Source: Eretmocerus hayati
Taxonomy: Eukaryota > Arthropoda > Insecta > Hymenoptera > Aphelinidae
Assembly: GCA_029851415.1 (NCBI GenBank)
Contig: CM056743.1
Span: 125,332,305-125,396,304, forward strand
Direction: 5' to 3'
DNA length: 64,000 bases
Below the pieces are notes generated by a model. That model ran no database searches and had not been told where the DNA came from. It saw only the letters and a list, made by a program, of their open reading frames with translations. Positions 35,481-48,512 of the stretch are shown here, one piece after another. Made by a program: the position numbers and the translations under genes. Numbering within the stretch: position 1 is the first letter of the stretch; every line of letters begins with the position of its first letter.

Positions 35481-38400
35481 TGTGCAGAGTATACGCGGCG
35501 TATTACACGCCAAGTACTTGTTGATGTTGATCAAATCAAATGATACCGCAACAGTGTAAAGATATGAGATGTCTCAATTACGATATTGTGCAGCAAAGTT
35601 ACACCAATCGACGTAACCTACTTATACTTATTTCATGAATGATGATGCGTTATACAAGGAAGATCTTGCTGGGAACAGATGAAACAGTCGCGATGTAGAG
35701 CGTAGAGGTGAGTGTGTATGTCAAGGTTTGGATCTGAGGTCACTTGACATTGCTCAAGTTGCGTCCAAGGTGAAGAACACGCCAGTAATCGACATTCAAA
35801 GATCACAAGATAATCATCAGCCAGATTCTGATTATTGGATAACATTATAGATATCATGATATGATGCATCGCAACCGTTCTGAAGATGGTGCAACGCCGA
35901 AGTCTGGGAATTCAAACGAAGAAAGTCACGAACAACGAGAATTCAAACTTGTCAACCGAGCTGATTAAAACGGAATTGCCGACACTGCAGACGTATAGAC
36001 AACGAAGCGTCGAAAACTTTTAGTTAAAGGCATTGTGTGCCCCAAAAAGACACGATCTATTCACAGAAATTTTGAACCTGGCACGCTCTTTTAGTGGGAA
36101 CAAGAGAGACTACGCGGTAAATTAGTGCATAGAAACTTTGAGTCTGTGTGCTGTTACTACTTGGGTGGTTTGATTGATTTAGGTGTCTGTTCTGCATCGG
36201 GTAGACACTAGTTTTCTCAAATGGAGATTTCATCAGACCGCTGGTAGGGATACCTATTCTGAGATGTAACAGACGATTGGAGACGCTAGGGAGTCCCTTA
36301 AAATCAAATTATATGGGACCCTCTCCATATTTGTCGAAACTGAGGTGGAATTTTTGGAAATTGTAAACAGAGGCAAGATCATGAGCAGATTTGGCTGATG
36401 GAAGCAGGACCGGTCAATTTTGGTGCAACATTTCAGCAAGAATATTGGAATTATGAAATTCTTCTCTTGGTATCATTGATCAGAAAAACTCCATTGGACG
36501 GATAGTGATTTATCATATCATCTACATCGGATGAATAAAAAAATGAAAGAATCCCGTATGATATTAATATTCTCAATTATAATACACTTTTGACCGAAAT
36601 ATCAGTTCCAAATCCATAACTAGGCATCATGGTATAGAATATCAATGGTAAAGGGAGCTAGCTCATTGGAGATAACGACGCATACCATCCGCCAGTTACT
36701 GGCTTATGCAGTATGTTTGATTCAATTATGGACTATTAATGATAAAAAAGAACGATCCCAAACCAAACCTTTTTAGATGAAAACATCTTTGTGTGAATCG
36801 TTCCTGATGGAGGGATAAAAAAAAACTTGGTTTACGAATTCTTCGTTTCATCTTCTCGTTTTACACATGTTTCATAAAAATAGCGGAGTGTGATAATGAA
36901 ATAAGCGTGCACAGTGCAATGATTCGTGAGTGTTGATTTAATCTAGTCAATTCATGATTCTATTTTCAATTCAAGAACAAGTGATAATTCTACTTGACAT
37001 TCCTATCATTCTGGTAGATTGTTTATTATAAATGATAAAAATCACGACCTTTCAAATCATTTGCATTGAATTACCGATTTTTTTGAGCAGCAAATGCTGA
37101 ATTTAGGTATGAATTTCCCACTAGCGGGAATTTCCAAGATAATACAGAAGCAGACGAAATAATTGTTGTTGTTCAAAGAGTATTGTTTGAAATTGATGAT
37201 TATTTGTGAATCATTCACATCGAATCACCCTAGCCTCTCAAATTTTTCAGGTTATTCGTGAACGGTCCCTAAGCCTCATGTACCAGGCATTTGGAAACCG
37301 AAGCCTAAAGCATCTGAACAAACTTTACAATACGATAAAAAAATAGCCACAAACCCTTTTACATTTCCTTCTTCACTGCGTAGTTTTGCTTTGTTTCAAT
37401 GATGTAATGAAGATAATAGAGACGGAATGGCAACAACTCATTCCAGTCTTCCAGTCTTTCCATTAAATATGAATATGTCTGACGATCCAAAAACTGTCTG
37501 TGCCCAGTTTTTTATAAAATATCTCAACCTCCTATACGAAAGATGAAATTCAGTTGGAACACACGCCAAAATTCTTTGACGAGAAACGGCGACACTCAAT
37601 CTCTGACATAATATATATTTTATTAGAATCTTTGTCAACGTTATCCATCAATTCTGAAGACGACTCATATTCCCTTTACACCAGCTAACGATGTGAGAAT
37701 TGACTGAATTACGTTTGATTGGAGGTTTTACGTAATTCTTTCGCTTCGAAAATGTGTTATATAAATTGAAGAGCAGGCGCTACTTTGCTGTGCTCGCATT
37801 TCGTGCTCGTTTATCAAATCGAAAAAAAAAATTTGTTCGACAGCACATTTAGTCATATAATTAAATACATTAATTAAACGCATCGTCAAAATTTCACATT
37901 CGTAATACTCGTGAAAGAACCAGAAAATTAAAATTCACCGATATAAAAGTATCAATTCTGTCAATATTTTTCACTGCTTACGTAAATCTTGGAACAGAAT
38001 ATGTGATCGAAGAAGGTATGTCGCCAATTTTTGATATTTTTGAACTTCAAAATGTCTCTATATGTAACAACTTCTACCTTCTTCACAGCAGATACTGCGA
38101 TTACTCAATTTGAAGCTGAATCAGATCAATCGAATTAATCATTTCGATCATGAGTAAATATAACATGATATTTTCCTCATTCTTAACATTTATCTTCGAT
38201 ATCTGGGCTCTGAATACATGAATACCAAATTTTTCTCACTTCAACCTCTTCCAAAATTTTGATTCAACAGAGAGACAATGAAAAAAAAAAACCGATTTCG
38301 CATGACTTATTTTCAACACATGCATCACAAGGATAAGATTCACTGGGAAAGCCCACCACTCAACCTTCTTCCTTTTTTTTTTTTTTTTTTTCAAAAAAAT

Positions 38401-39285
38401 CATCAGCTTACGTAATCCATTGTATACACACGGGGGCAGTATCTCGTATTCTTGGAATCATTTTCTTGGAATCTCTTGAGCTCAGATGAATTTCAATAGC
38501 TCGTTTAACATTCTCATGATGTCATTGCATGTTCTATACTCTCTGTTGTCGTCCATCAGAGGTCGAATCATTCGGGAATCGTCAACGAACGATAAGAGCC
38601 CATCATCATATATAACCATCACAGCAAAGAGGACACATACACACCTATATATATATATATATATATCTATCGGAGGAACATCGCGCATCAGCAGTGCGCT
38701 GACTTTTACGTAAGATAGCTTATTTGCTTTCGGATGGCCCCACATCCACTTTAAATTGTAATTTGAACATCTACGCGTTACTAATTCAAACACATAGCTA
38801 GATCAATCCATACATCAGTTGATTGAATGAACGTCCGTGACACTTTGCGCGAGCGCGAGCGACCACTGACATCGCTTTACGATTGCTGATCCCTATACGG
38901 AAGGATACTCCACGTGTTTGCAATTCCAAATTTTGATTCATACAGTTTGAGTCATTGGCATTGCCCTGGCAAACAGGTCAATTTGAATTGTTATCCTGGC
39001 TGTTTTAATTCGTCTCGTGGTTACTTAATTTCCTGACACCATAACTTTGTAAGATGAGTTTTTGGATCAGGGAATTTCAATCCAGTTTCTGGGGATGGAA
39101 CAGGAATTGAAAGCATCAGAGTTGACGAATGAATTAGTAAGAATGAAGATTGAAAGTGATTTTGAGGCCATGTGGAGATTTGGCTAGCAGACAGCAGATC
39201 AGCTGATCGGCGCTGCTGATGGCCCGCCCATGTAAACAATAACAATAACACGAGGTTATAGTACTACTCTACTTCATATACTACT
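35481..39285. other. unassigned DNA, possibly first intron of the LONRF gene
   Basis: If the exon at 39292-39979 belongs to an intact gene, this is intronic. I saw no downstream TPR, second RING or LON exon on the minus strand. A TATA-like TATATAAA at 37758 beneath TTTACGTAATTC may mark an internal start. A (T)n tract near 38372-38391 and a (TA)n repeat at 38646-38666 are present. Confidence 0.4.
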
Positions 39286-39291
39286 ACTCAC
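39286..39291 (-). other. splice donor of LONRF exon
   Basis: The minus strand reads CTCG/GTGAGT, with the exon ending at 39292. The reading frame is left in phase 1 after Leu229. Confidence 0.85.
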
Positions 39292-39979
39292 CGAGCGTAA
39301 CAGCGAGGTTATATCTGTCCAATGCCTGAGCCAGTAAACCCTTCTGCAACAGGGCGTCGGCTTCGTGTCTAGCAGCATTAGCTTCAGCCTCTCTTGGCCA
39401 CCACTTTTCCACTAGCCTTTGTACCAGGACATTCGTTTCAAGGGTCTGATGAAGCTCATCTCGTCTTTGACCACAAGTGTGACACTTATCCAATCTCACG
39501 CAACAGGGCCTACAAAAAGTATGACCACATCCCAAAGTAACCGGTTGATACAGAGCAGTTTCACAAATTCCACAAGCAAACGACCTGATGGTCTGATTCT
39601 GATGCTGCTGTTGTATTGGAGACAATAATTTAACATCCTGAGATGATGTAAGTTTGATCTGCTGTTTTTGATCATCCAGATCATCATCGTCGGCATTGAA
39701 ATCAGTAGATGGTGTTTGATGGTGAGTCTGTAAACCAAGCTCGTCTAAAAGAGCATTTGCTAAGTGTCTAAGCCTGTCAGAGGGTACGCTACCCAGTGCT
39801 AGACATCGGGAATATACGTCAATTGACTCGCGTAACCTTCCACATCGAGCCAAAGAATCACCGTAACCTAACAGGAGTTCGACGCTTGGCTGCTGTTGAC
39901 GTTTTAAACATCGCTCGTACATTTCCAGGGCGAGCCTGTAATTCCTGGAGGCAAAAGCCTCCTTGGCAACCTCCGTCAT
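39292..39979 (-). CDS. LONRF: LONRF-family RING finger protein, first coding exon
   Basis: This exon encodes 229 residues plus one base. An N-terminal TPR-like helical region spans about residues 1-80 (RNYRLALEMYERCL, LLLGYGDSLARCGRLRESID). A low-complexity Asp/Gln linker covers about 85-130, then a C3HC4 RING at 136-169: C136-x2-C139-x11-C151-x-H153-x2-C156-x2-C159-x6-C166-x2-C169, with the typical PVTLGCGHTFCRPCC core. ETNVLVQRLVEKWWPREAEA and LAQALDRYNLAVTLG then begin a second TPR block, exactly the order in LONRF proteins. Those run to about 750 residues, adding a second RING and a C-terminal LON substrate-binding domain; they are predicted E3 ubiquitin ligases. The ATG at 39979 is chosen because it has A at -3 (AAAATGACG), it starts the TPR, and A-rich non-coding sequence precedes it. 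The exon ends at a consensus donor. Later exons are not found in the window, so the gene is seen only in part. Confidence 0.93.
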
Positions 39980-40206
39980 TTTTTATTTAGCATGTGTGGC
40001 TATTTTTTTTTTTTTTTTTTTATATGAATGATGCCTGAAATACACTTGCACACTTTGCACAAAAAACACCTGTCCGCACTATATCTTATTATTATTATTA
40101 TTATTTATAGTTATGCTTTTATGACGAAAGGAGCACGCGGTATGAGCCTCGCGGGAGCAACTTTCCGCGGTGCCGCTTACCGCGGACGAGCTGCACTGCA
40201 CTCACT
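39980..40206 (-). other. probable LONRF 5' untranslated region
   Basis: Between the ATG and a possible initiator at about 40206. It carries an 18-19-base T tract (A tract in the transcript sense) at about 40003-40021 and an (ATT)n microsatellite at 40088-40107. Its extent is inferred. Confidence 0.4.
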
Positions 40207-40420
40207 GAGGTAACACAACGTCTCGCTTAGTGCTTGATGCTCATACCAGTTGTGGCCGGGTGAGACATGGGTGAGACGCCGTACCCCCACCGCAGGTCTA
40301 TCTCACCAAAGCGAATATACACAAGCGTTCGATCGAAGCGCCTTTGCCGCGCGCGCACGCCCGCCCGTTGATGTTACGACACGCGCTCCGCATGATTCTC
40401 GTAAAGCCTGTTGTACTGTT
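40110..40420 (-). promoter_or_regulatory. CpG-rich candidate LONRF promoter
   Basis: GC-rich relative to its surroundings (CCGCGG twice, CGCGCGCGCACGCCCGCCCG). On the minus strand CCTCAGTGAG at about 40210-40201 matches the TCAGT initiator. No TATA box lies at the expected distance, so this would be a TATA-less, CpG-type promoter. GTACAACAGG and repeated GTGAGAC words are also present. Confidence 0.45.
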
Positions 40421-42964
40421 CTTAGCAATGTTCGAATTTTAAGAATTTGTTTTTAAAAATCTTGGAATTACTTTATCTCGATATGACTGAAGCGATTCAC
40501 TGAATTTTAGATTATGGTAATTTTTGAGGTTAGGTCTGGAACTGTTCACTCTGGAAGGGCTCTAACTGTTATGACTGTAATGCACAGCTGTGGGGCCGAT
40601 TGCGCGCGCTTGTGCAACGATGACAAGCATTGAAGCTGCGGGCGCGTTGTTGGCCGGCTGCCCGTGACAGCAGCATATCGCGTAAAGCATCAAAGCTTTT
40701 ATGCGACAACGATGAACACGAGGCGCAACCGGTAGATAGGTACAAGTGTGGATAGGGTTGTATAGTACATAGACGCAGTGTAAGCTGCAGGATCGATTTT
40801 ATAGAGAGGGGTTGGAGGTCGAAAAAATAGTGGGGAGCAACTGTGTCACCGGGTCACAAGCTTACGAGGACGGACACTTGTTGGGTTCGATTGCGCGTCT
40901 TGCAATCTGTGATGATTAAATAACTCGTAAAATTGCGAGCGCAAGACTATGGTAGAATGTATAGATTCTACGGGGGTAGCACAAACCCCACGCCACACGA
41001 CTGCGCGTGTATTTGATGCGTCAGCGCGGATCAATTCGGATGGACTGAACTGAGTCTGGCCTATCTCGTCTGTTTCTACTTCGACTCCCATACTATGACA
41101 CCCATAGATAGAACCGTGGGATGCGCGCAACAGCCGCATGGGGGATGATGAAAGGCACGCCCGCTGCGCCCCTGAGAATTCGCGCATGCGCACCCATCAA
41201 AGAAGGAATAGACTGTTATAGAAGCAGGGATTTTAGAGTAAATGGCGTAGGGGGAAGGTTGTGTAAACTGTCTGGGTCTCTAATAGCCCGCGGGGGTGAA
41301 ACGGCAGTGTCGAGACTACGCGATGAGAGAGCTGTGCTTGCGCTTGATTTGTGACCATTGTCTCACGGAGTTCCCTGTTGTTCTGAGCGCTTGATTTGCT
41401 CTCCATTGTCTACGTAACTTGTAGGGTTTGTCCATGAGTTACATAAGGGTCTTGTAAAGTACTTCAAAGGGTACTTTTTGGTTGTGATACTCATCAAAAT
41501 GACTATAGGGGGGAGGAAAGTTTGGTGGACGCTAGCTTAAAATGTGGAATCTACATACTCTGAATGGACTCACCTTGTTTTATGGAAACGATGAATACTG
41601 AGTAGAGGGAGGGTGAATATTCGGGATGGATTTTTCAATTGGAAAGGTGGTATGGTGGGATAGGGTGCATAACACTCATGTCGGATCGGGAATAAGATAC
41701 TCTCTGTACAGTTCGAAACTCAAAATTACCGTGTAGATGTGATTCAAGGGCCTGAAATGTAGAGACATCATGTGAGCCAATCAGGGGGTCGATTTTGAAT
41801 TTTAGTCCAAACCAGGCTAGAATGTGCACCTCTACAAGTTTCCGCGGTTCTACGCATCGATTTGCGTTCCCGCGATCCTTAAAAACGTGAGTCAGAACCG
41901 GGATGTCATGAATAAATGCGTAGGATGGGGTGGAATCGTGGAAATTTTTCATCAGTGAAGGAGGGGGGGGGGTACATTCGAAATTCCAATCCAGACAAGG
42001 TTGAAACATCCAGTGGCTAGGAATTTCCGCGATTCAATGGGTTGATTCACGATCTCGATAGGGAGAATCTAATTGGGTGATTCAGATGCATAGGACTGGT
42101 GAGCATTGCTATTTGACGCTCATCAGAATAGGTACTCACTGTGGCTCGAAACATGATAGTTCATTGACATCCTCTCCCCTCTCCCACAAAAGGAATACTC
42201 CCAACATTTGAAACAATTATCAAAAATGTTTGGGAGCGATCTTGAAAAATTTTATCAACAATCTTTACATAAACGCACGGGGATGAGGATCATCAATCGA
42301 GGGTTGCTGAGCTAACAGAACCTTTGAAGCATTGATAGGGACTCAACATTTCTTCCCACCATGTAATTCCAACTAACATTATTGTAGTGGCCAGGGTCCG
42401 GGATAAGGATTTATCGATCAAGAAAATAAGAATTGCTAAATAAGTGCACTTTATTGAATACACCAACACTCTGAAATACTAGACTCGCTAGGGGTTACAA
42501 GATGATGCAATATGACGCGCAGTATACGGTGCCGATCGACGAGCGCGCGCGGACACACTTGTGAGCCACTCAAGGGCTAGACAAATACTAATTATAGGCG
42601 CAGAGATTCGACAGCGGAACCCCTCATATGACGCTTTCCAGAAGTTTCCATCGAGAGAAAAGCATCGAACACATCCAGGGTCGTATGACTCATCCATGCG
42701 CGTTGCGCTCTCACTCGCATTCCCACATTATTGCCTCCCTCGCTGCCACTCGTTCGGCTTGTCATATTCGTGATAAGATAGGAGTTCCTGGAATACTTTT
42801 GCAGTTTAGAAATGATATTGGTTGGATGATGGGTAATGGTCAATTAATGATATTAAATGCGGTTATCAGGACTACAACGTGAAAATCGAAACTTTGAACG
42901 CGATACTTAGATTCTCTCGTAGAATACTGTAAGCAACATAGCAACTATCATATTTTAGGCAGCC
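40421..42964. other. unassigned DNA, partly GC-rich
   Basis: 40600-41350 is GC-rich, with GCGCGCGC words and a 115-codon minus-strand open frame (40846-41193) that has no recognised domain. Open frames are expected by chance in GC-rich DNA. GTTACATAAGGG occurs at 41438. A core fragment near 42090-42135 resembles the family A MITE centre (AGCATTGC, AGAATAGGTACTCAC). Confidence 0.4.
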
Positions 42965-44065
42965 CGGACTAGCCCACATCAATCAAAACCAAACTATATC
43001 GAAATAGACCGAACTAGTCAGAACTAGATTGGACGAGACTGGATCAGATCGGACCAGACCGAACTAGACCGAGTTACACCAGACTACCAGCTGGAATAGA
43101 CCGAACTAGACCGGAACAGACTGAACTAGGCCAATCTAGACTGATTTAGACAGAAACAGACCGGACCAGACCGAAATGGACTGGACCCGATCGAACTAGA
43201 CCGAACTAGGTCGAAATGAATCGAAACAGACCGAACTAGACTAAATCAGGCTGAACTAGACAATAAGATGCCAGACTAGACCATACTGGACCGTACTAGA
43301 CCCTTATTGACTGTACTTAACCGTGCTAGACCGTACCAATTCTGAGCCAGACTTTACTGGTCCATACTAGATCAAACTAGACCGTAGTAGACTGAGCCTG
43401 ACCGCGTGAGACCATACTACACCAAACTAGATCGTACTAAACCGCACTAGACCATACTAGATCGAATCAGATAAAGACAGACCGCGCTAGACCGTATCAC
43501 GAGACCGCACTAGACCGTACTAAACTAGATCAGACTATACTAGTCAATACTACAACGCACTACAACAAACTGGGACGGGATAGACTGGACTAGACTGAGC
43601 CAGACGAAACTAGGCTGATCTGGACCAATCTCATAGACCAGACCAGTTCAAACTAGACCAAATCTGGATCAGCCCAGACCGTAGCAGACCGAAATACATC
43701 GAACTAGGCTGAACTAGGCCGAGTTAGATCGAAAAAAATCGAACTAGACCATATTGAAGCGCACTAGATCGTGATAATAGACCGTGCTTGACCAAACCAA
43801 ACTAAACCAGACTGTACCTGACAATACTGGATCATACTCCACCATAATGAATCATGCTGGGTCGTATTAGATCGAATCAGACCGAGATAGGCTGTGCTAG
43901 ACCTTACTAGACCGTACGAGACTGCATTGGGCCGTACTAAAGCGGAACAGCCCTTACCAGTCCATACTAGAACGGACCAGACCGTAATACACCAAATTAG
44001 ACCGTACTAGACCATGATAGACCAACCTAGACCGCACCTGATCGTACCAGATCGCGTTAGATCTG
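42965..44065. repeat. 1.1-kb minisatellite with a 10-bp unit (AGACCGWACT)
   Basis: About 110 degenerate copies of AGACCGAACT/AGACCGTACT. The register stays at exactly 10 bp for long stretches (for example 43095-43260 and 43340-43500) although bases within the unit have diverged. Variant blocks are visible: GAACT-type units dominate at 42990-43260 and around 43600-43740, while GTACT-type units dominate at 43270-43560 and after 43740. There is no ORF. It ends close to the inverted-repeat element at 44226. Confidence 0.92.
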
Positions 44066-44225
44066 ACCGGACCATCCATCTATCCATCAGTCCACTCACC
44101 GACCCACCCACGCGGTCATGACTGATTGCTGATAGGCTGGATCTCGCTGGATCGTCTAATATGGCAAGAGTTTGCGTGTAGCCCAATCTTACCGAATCCT
44201 GATTAAAAGTCAAAGGTGCTTATTA

Positions 44226-44591
44226 GAGTCTGTCCACAAATGACGACATTGCCATGCAATGAGAGGTGCTACCCATCAGGTTGCGGCACTGTCGATGGCA
44301 AAGGTGGCCGATTGAAATCGCATTGGCTAAGATTGGCCACCCTTTCAATCGAGAGTGTCGCCACCTGATGGTGATACGGTTGGTAACACCTCTCATAGCG
44401 CAATGTCGGGCCAGCCGACTTCGTATGTTTTTCGTGCGGGAAGCGAAAATTTTGTCCGTGCGACACCCAGGAATTGCGATTTGAAACAGCATTCTCAACT
44501 CCCGCACAAAAAACATATGTAGAACTGCACGAAGTTGACTAGCTCCGCATAGTGCGATGGCATAGGAATGTCGTCATTTGTGGCCAGGCTC
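44226..44591. mobile_element. 366-bp inverted-repeat element with two internal hairpins
   Basis: The ends GAGTCTGTCCACAAATGACG (44226) and CGTCATTTGTGGCCAGGCTC (to 44591) mirror each other for about 28 bp with three mismatches. The interior is two separate hairpins. One spans about 44255-44405 (CAATGAGAGGTG against CACCTCTCATAG, and ATCAGGT against ACCTGAT). The other spans about 44415-44545 (CGACTTCGTATG against the mirrored CATATGTAGAACTGCACGAAG, and CGTGCGGG against CCCGCAC). It is non-coding. The flanks TTATTA and ATAATG give no clean target duplication. Confidence 0.82.
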
Positions 44592-47500
44592 ATAATGGTT
44601 TGAGTAAGGGGAATAATTTGGGAGTCCATCGTCCACAGGAATTCATCTTCTCTATGCAGGGGGCCCGGCTTTTGCCTAAACTCCGGCTGGCCCCATGAGC
44701 ATGGGAGTAGGGGTAAGACCTTACCAGCGCGCCGACTCAGATAGAGGCCATTTCAGCGGATTCGACCATCGGAGTGGTTCACGACCCTCTGCGTTAATAA
44801 CTAAATTTTTGCTGGTTGCCAGCGCACCGCACGACGGTACCTACTCCTCATTGTGGAGGGGGAGGGGGGTCTTCGGCTTCTTTGGAGACCAGAGAGTCCC
44901 TCGGTTTCCCGACAAGTCATTCATATCCTGCGGCTGATTATCCCTCAGGACCATTCTGCCATTCAAGTACATTCAGTCGACATTTTCAAAACCAATGTTT
45001 TCTTCTGTTACTGAGAACTCTACCTTAAGCCAGCCAGAGCTAAAGAACAAAGCCTCTTTCATTCATCGCTTTCGACATAAAGATATTAGTAACCGGCTGT
45101 TCAAAATTATTCATGGAACACCTATCTGCTACTTGGTCAAACGGCTCTTATGTGCCCTATTCTCGTGCTCAATGAAATCTGTATCGATGAATCTCTGGAA
45201 ACTTTATTCGTTCTGGAACAAAACTCGAACATACATATCGTTGAGTGAATGAAAGAAAAACGTATTCATAAACTCCATCGGTGTATCTCTGAGAGTGTCA
45301 AAGCTCTCGCAATGATCGTCAACCGCAGTGGAGCTCTAGTAGGTGCTCAGAAGATATTTGCAGGATAGTAACATTTCTTAGAGAATTGGATATGATTGTA
45401 AATGATTGGATAGTGTGCCGCAAGTGAGGTGGCATCGATACGAGATTCAAAACCCGATTCTTCGCGAAAGGGTGAGCTGAAAGTTACTGAACAGAAATTA
45501 AACAAACGTTCAAAACTATTGTGGGCATTGCACTTTAATGTCTCAAAGAATCCTTCAGAATGTGGGTCATCGGTTCGTCTTTACTTGGTTGGGTTGACAT
45601 GAAGACAATACTTCAAAAGTACTCGATGGTTATCCACGAAAAGGAAGAACATCCCCATTCAGAATTTTCAATCGACCTGTAACTGAAAAATTCTTTTTCC
45701 TTGTTACAGCGGACATATGGGTTTGAGTTGGATGGAAAAAGAGCTGAGTTATGTCAATCATAGAAATAGCAATAGTTTCATGCTTAAAAATATTAAAATA
45801 ATTTCCTCTCGAGTAAATTCTGAAGACGAATTTTGCCAGGACTATACTGCATATGTATATACTCAAGAATCATTCCTTTCTATCAAACCATTTCATTTAA
45901 TCCATCGTATGATCAAAGATATATTCCACCAATGTGATATGGAACAACTAAACTTGCTGCACTATTACTCCATTACTTCGAATTGCGCGTTGCGTTACAT
46001 AGCAAGGGGCACTCGGTCAAATGAGTTTGTTTGACTAGTCGAATTCTCGAACTGTAGGCGTATAGAGTAACAAAGTTATTGCGAAAAACATGGGTACCAC
46101 CAATAGCACTGCTCGGCACGGGCTTTTATTACTATATACACACGAAGCTGAGAAACGTTAGGAGTAAAGCCGAGAGGCCAAATTGGGTCGCGCGCGCGGT
46201 CTCTATAGTGGGGAGTTATGTAAGGGCGTTTTATGAAATCGAAAGAATCTCGTTGCCAATTCTCTAGATTGCGGTGAGATTGCTATGAGCCTTTCGTCAC
46301 CATCATACCTAATATACTCTTGCCCTGCGATCCCAAGTTTCACGCTATGATGGCAGGTGGTCGATTGATCCATTGCTGTAATACTCAGATTTTTAAATTA
46401 GATGTAATAACCTGACGCTTTTTTGGAGCATTTCGCAGAATTTAAGATCTCATATAACGACATTTTTTTGATAATTTGGCTAATATCCAGCTTCGATTGT
46501 AACCGTCAAATCACATACTTATGGTGGTTAAGTTGAGCCTTGCTGGTTTTATATGAAGCTCCAAGTGTTTTTCATATCGTATCATCTTTCATTATCGAAA
46601 CTACAGAGTGGGCAAATGACACGAAATTATGACATTTTTGGAAATGTTCCTCGAGCTTTGAATTGAAATTATGAAAAATACAATAAAATTAGATGAAATC
46701 ATATGAAAATCTCATGGTGCCCAAAATTGAAGATAGAAAATAGAAGAGTGGAACCTAAAATTGATAGACGAAACGATGATCGCAAGGCAAGATCTTGATA
46801 CCGATGAAGAGATCCGGAGTATATTTCATGTAATATCGTAACCAGTTATCGAACGATCGGCAAAGTGTGAGGTCATAGCCATTAATATGCGTAATACTCG
46901 TCTCGTTATGAGATAATACTTATCCAACAGACTTACACACAAATCACGTAATAGGTACACATTCTTTTTTTTCCCCGGTGAATCTCAAATCCTCTTGACG
47001 CTTGTATCGGATATAATACGTGGCAAACTTGCGCTCTTTATAACCATACAGATCACGTAATTCTGCACGCCCGCGGCTCATGACGTTCTCAAGTTCATCA
47101 CAATGAATATCGCAAAATTCTAATATGATACATTTGTTGACGCATACACGCATCTCGAATCTTGCACCGTCGATCTCATACCAATAGAATTGAAAAAAAA
47201 AGAGAATCAAAGAAAAAAATCAGAAAAAAAGTAAGTATCAGAAACTCGCAGACGAGAATCTGAAAGGTGACGAAAAAGAAGAATCAAAAGAGGCTGCAGA
47301 TGTGTGAGCGACAGGCAACATGGATGAGAGGTATGGATCACGCGAAAAAGAGAGAAAAAGACGGGGAGTAAATTCGCCTGGGTATAAAATACAGAGTCGT
47401 GCTACTGCCGCGCGCCACTTTACGTAATTCGAAGCGGGTCATGGCCACAGTCCAAAAACCGTCAGGCTAACTAAGCACCTTTCGCTGCGAGGCAACAGAC

Positions 47501-47716
47501 CACAGTGGGACCCCCATATAATATACAGATATGTGTGGCAAATCTTTCGCCGACTGGTTCCACGCAGATGTATTACTTAAAATGTGTGTATAAATCGCCC
47601 GCGCACACACTCACAGGTATTATCTAATGATTGCCTCATTTTATGAAACCTTAATTGCCCCGCGCACGCTCGCGAGAGTCGGCCGAGTTCGGTCACGTGG
47701 TTTTTCATTCAGCCGG
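44592..47716. other. unassigned DNA with promoter-like patches
   Basis: No ORF recognised. The CpG patch 46180-46230 holds GTCGCGCGCGCGGTC and GTTATGTAAGGGCG. The patch 47050-47700 is GC-richer and holds the TATA element listed separately. Confidence 0.4.
47378..47420 (+). promoter_or_regulatory. candidate TATA promoter, plus strand
   Basis: CTGGGTATAAAATAC (TATAAAAT at 47383-47390) precedes CGCCACTTT, a loose initiator with A at 47417, about 34 bp from the TATA. TTTACGTAATTCG follows directly. No downstream ORF was recognised, so the target is unknown. Confidence 0.4.
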
Positions 47717-48147
47717 TTACAAGATCTCGAGACTATATATGTACAATTTGTGCCGGGGTGATGATGGACGGCAATGTTGTTGCAAATTTAGGTAATGTGC
47801 GAATGTGAATGCAAGTGATGCATAGTAACAAATGGGGAAATTAGAATAGTATCGTATAAAATTTGGAGAGCTCAAGTGTTGGAATCGGTAGCAATGAAAT
47901 ATGTCATTATTCGGGTGCAAATTGCAAATGTGATTCTGCCGAATATGTGTCTGGACATCTGTGGGGTCATAACCTGACAACAATCAAAATCGCTTTTGAG
48001 GCCTTTACAGAGAAAAATCGAGGAAAATTGCTTTTTCGACATTTTTAACCTTTCTGCTGTCGATCGGCGGAAGTGAACGCGTTTTATAGAAAGATGTGTA
48101 GAGTAACTCTTGTCTTTACAATATAGGCAAAAGAAATTTCCACGCAT
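47717..48147 (-). pseudogene. possible degraded zinc-finger-like reading frame
   Basis: Two overlapping minus-strand frames carry finger-like pieces: FFCLYCKDKSYSTHLS (near 48130) and, after an apparent frameshift, GYDPTDVQTHIRQNHICNLH with FDCC just before it. The order C..C then THIR..H suggests a broken C2H2 finger. No finger is complete. It may relate to the better finger at 50902-51180 on the same strand. This is speculative. Confidence 0.15.
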
Positions 48148-48512
48148 TTTTCAATCGAAGACCTCCTGTCTGCGTTATTGAAGGATTTTTATCGGAAGTT
48201 CGGATATCTTTTCTGTCATTTTGTATTGTTTCATGCCATATTTTGAAAGGAATAGAAAAAAGTTGTGTTATGAGCAAAATTATGGGAATTGTTTTGTGCT
48301 CCCTTCATAAAATTTGAAAAAGACGCAGGACACATTTACCGGTGTTGTTTGTTGTTCTCTTTCAATTAGTAGGGTCAGAATTGGAGAAAAATGACCGAGG
48401 AAATATGAACCCAAGAGAAGAATCACCACATGCGCGAGACACTTCGTATAGGAAACGAAAAGCTCTCATATTTCTTGTGAGTCTTTTAACAGTTTTCAAA
48501 AGGTCCATCACA
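48148..48512. other. unassigned DNA
   Basis: Nothing recognised. Confidence 0.5.

Noticed and set aside
35633..35869. Cys-containing minus-strand ORF as a candidate downstream LONRF exon
   Set aside because: No RING, TPR or LON residues in the expected order.
40846..41193. 115-codon minus-strand ORF beside the LONRF promoter
   Set aside because: GC-rich DNA gives long chance frames; no motif, no splice or initiation context stands out.
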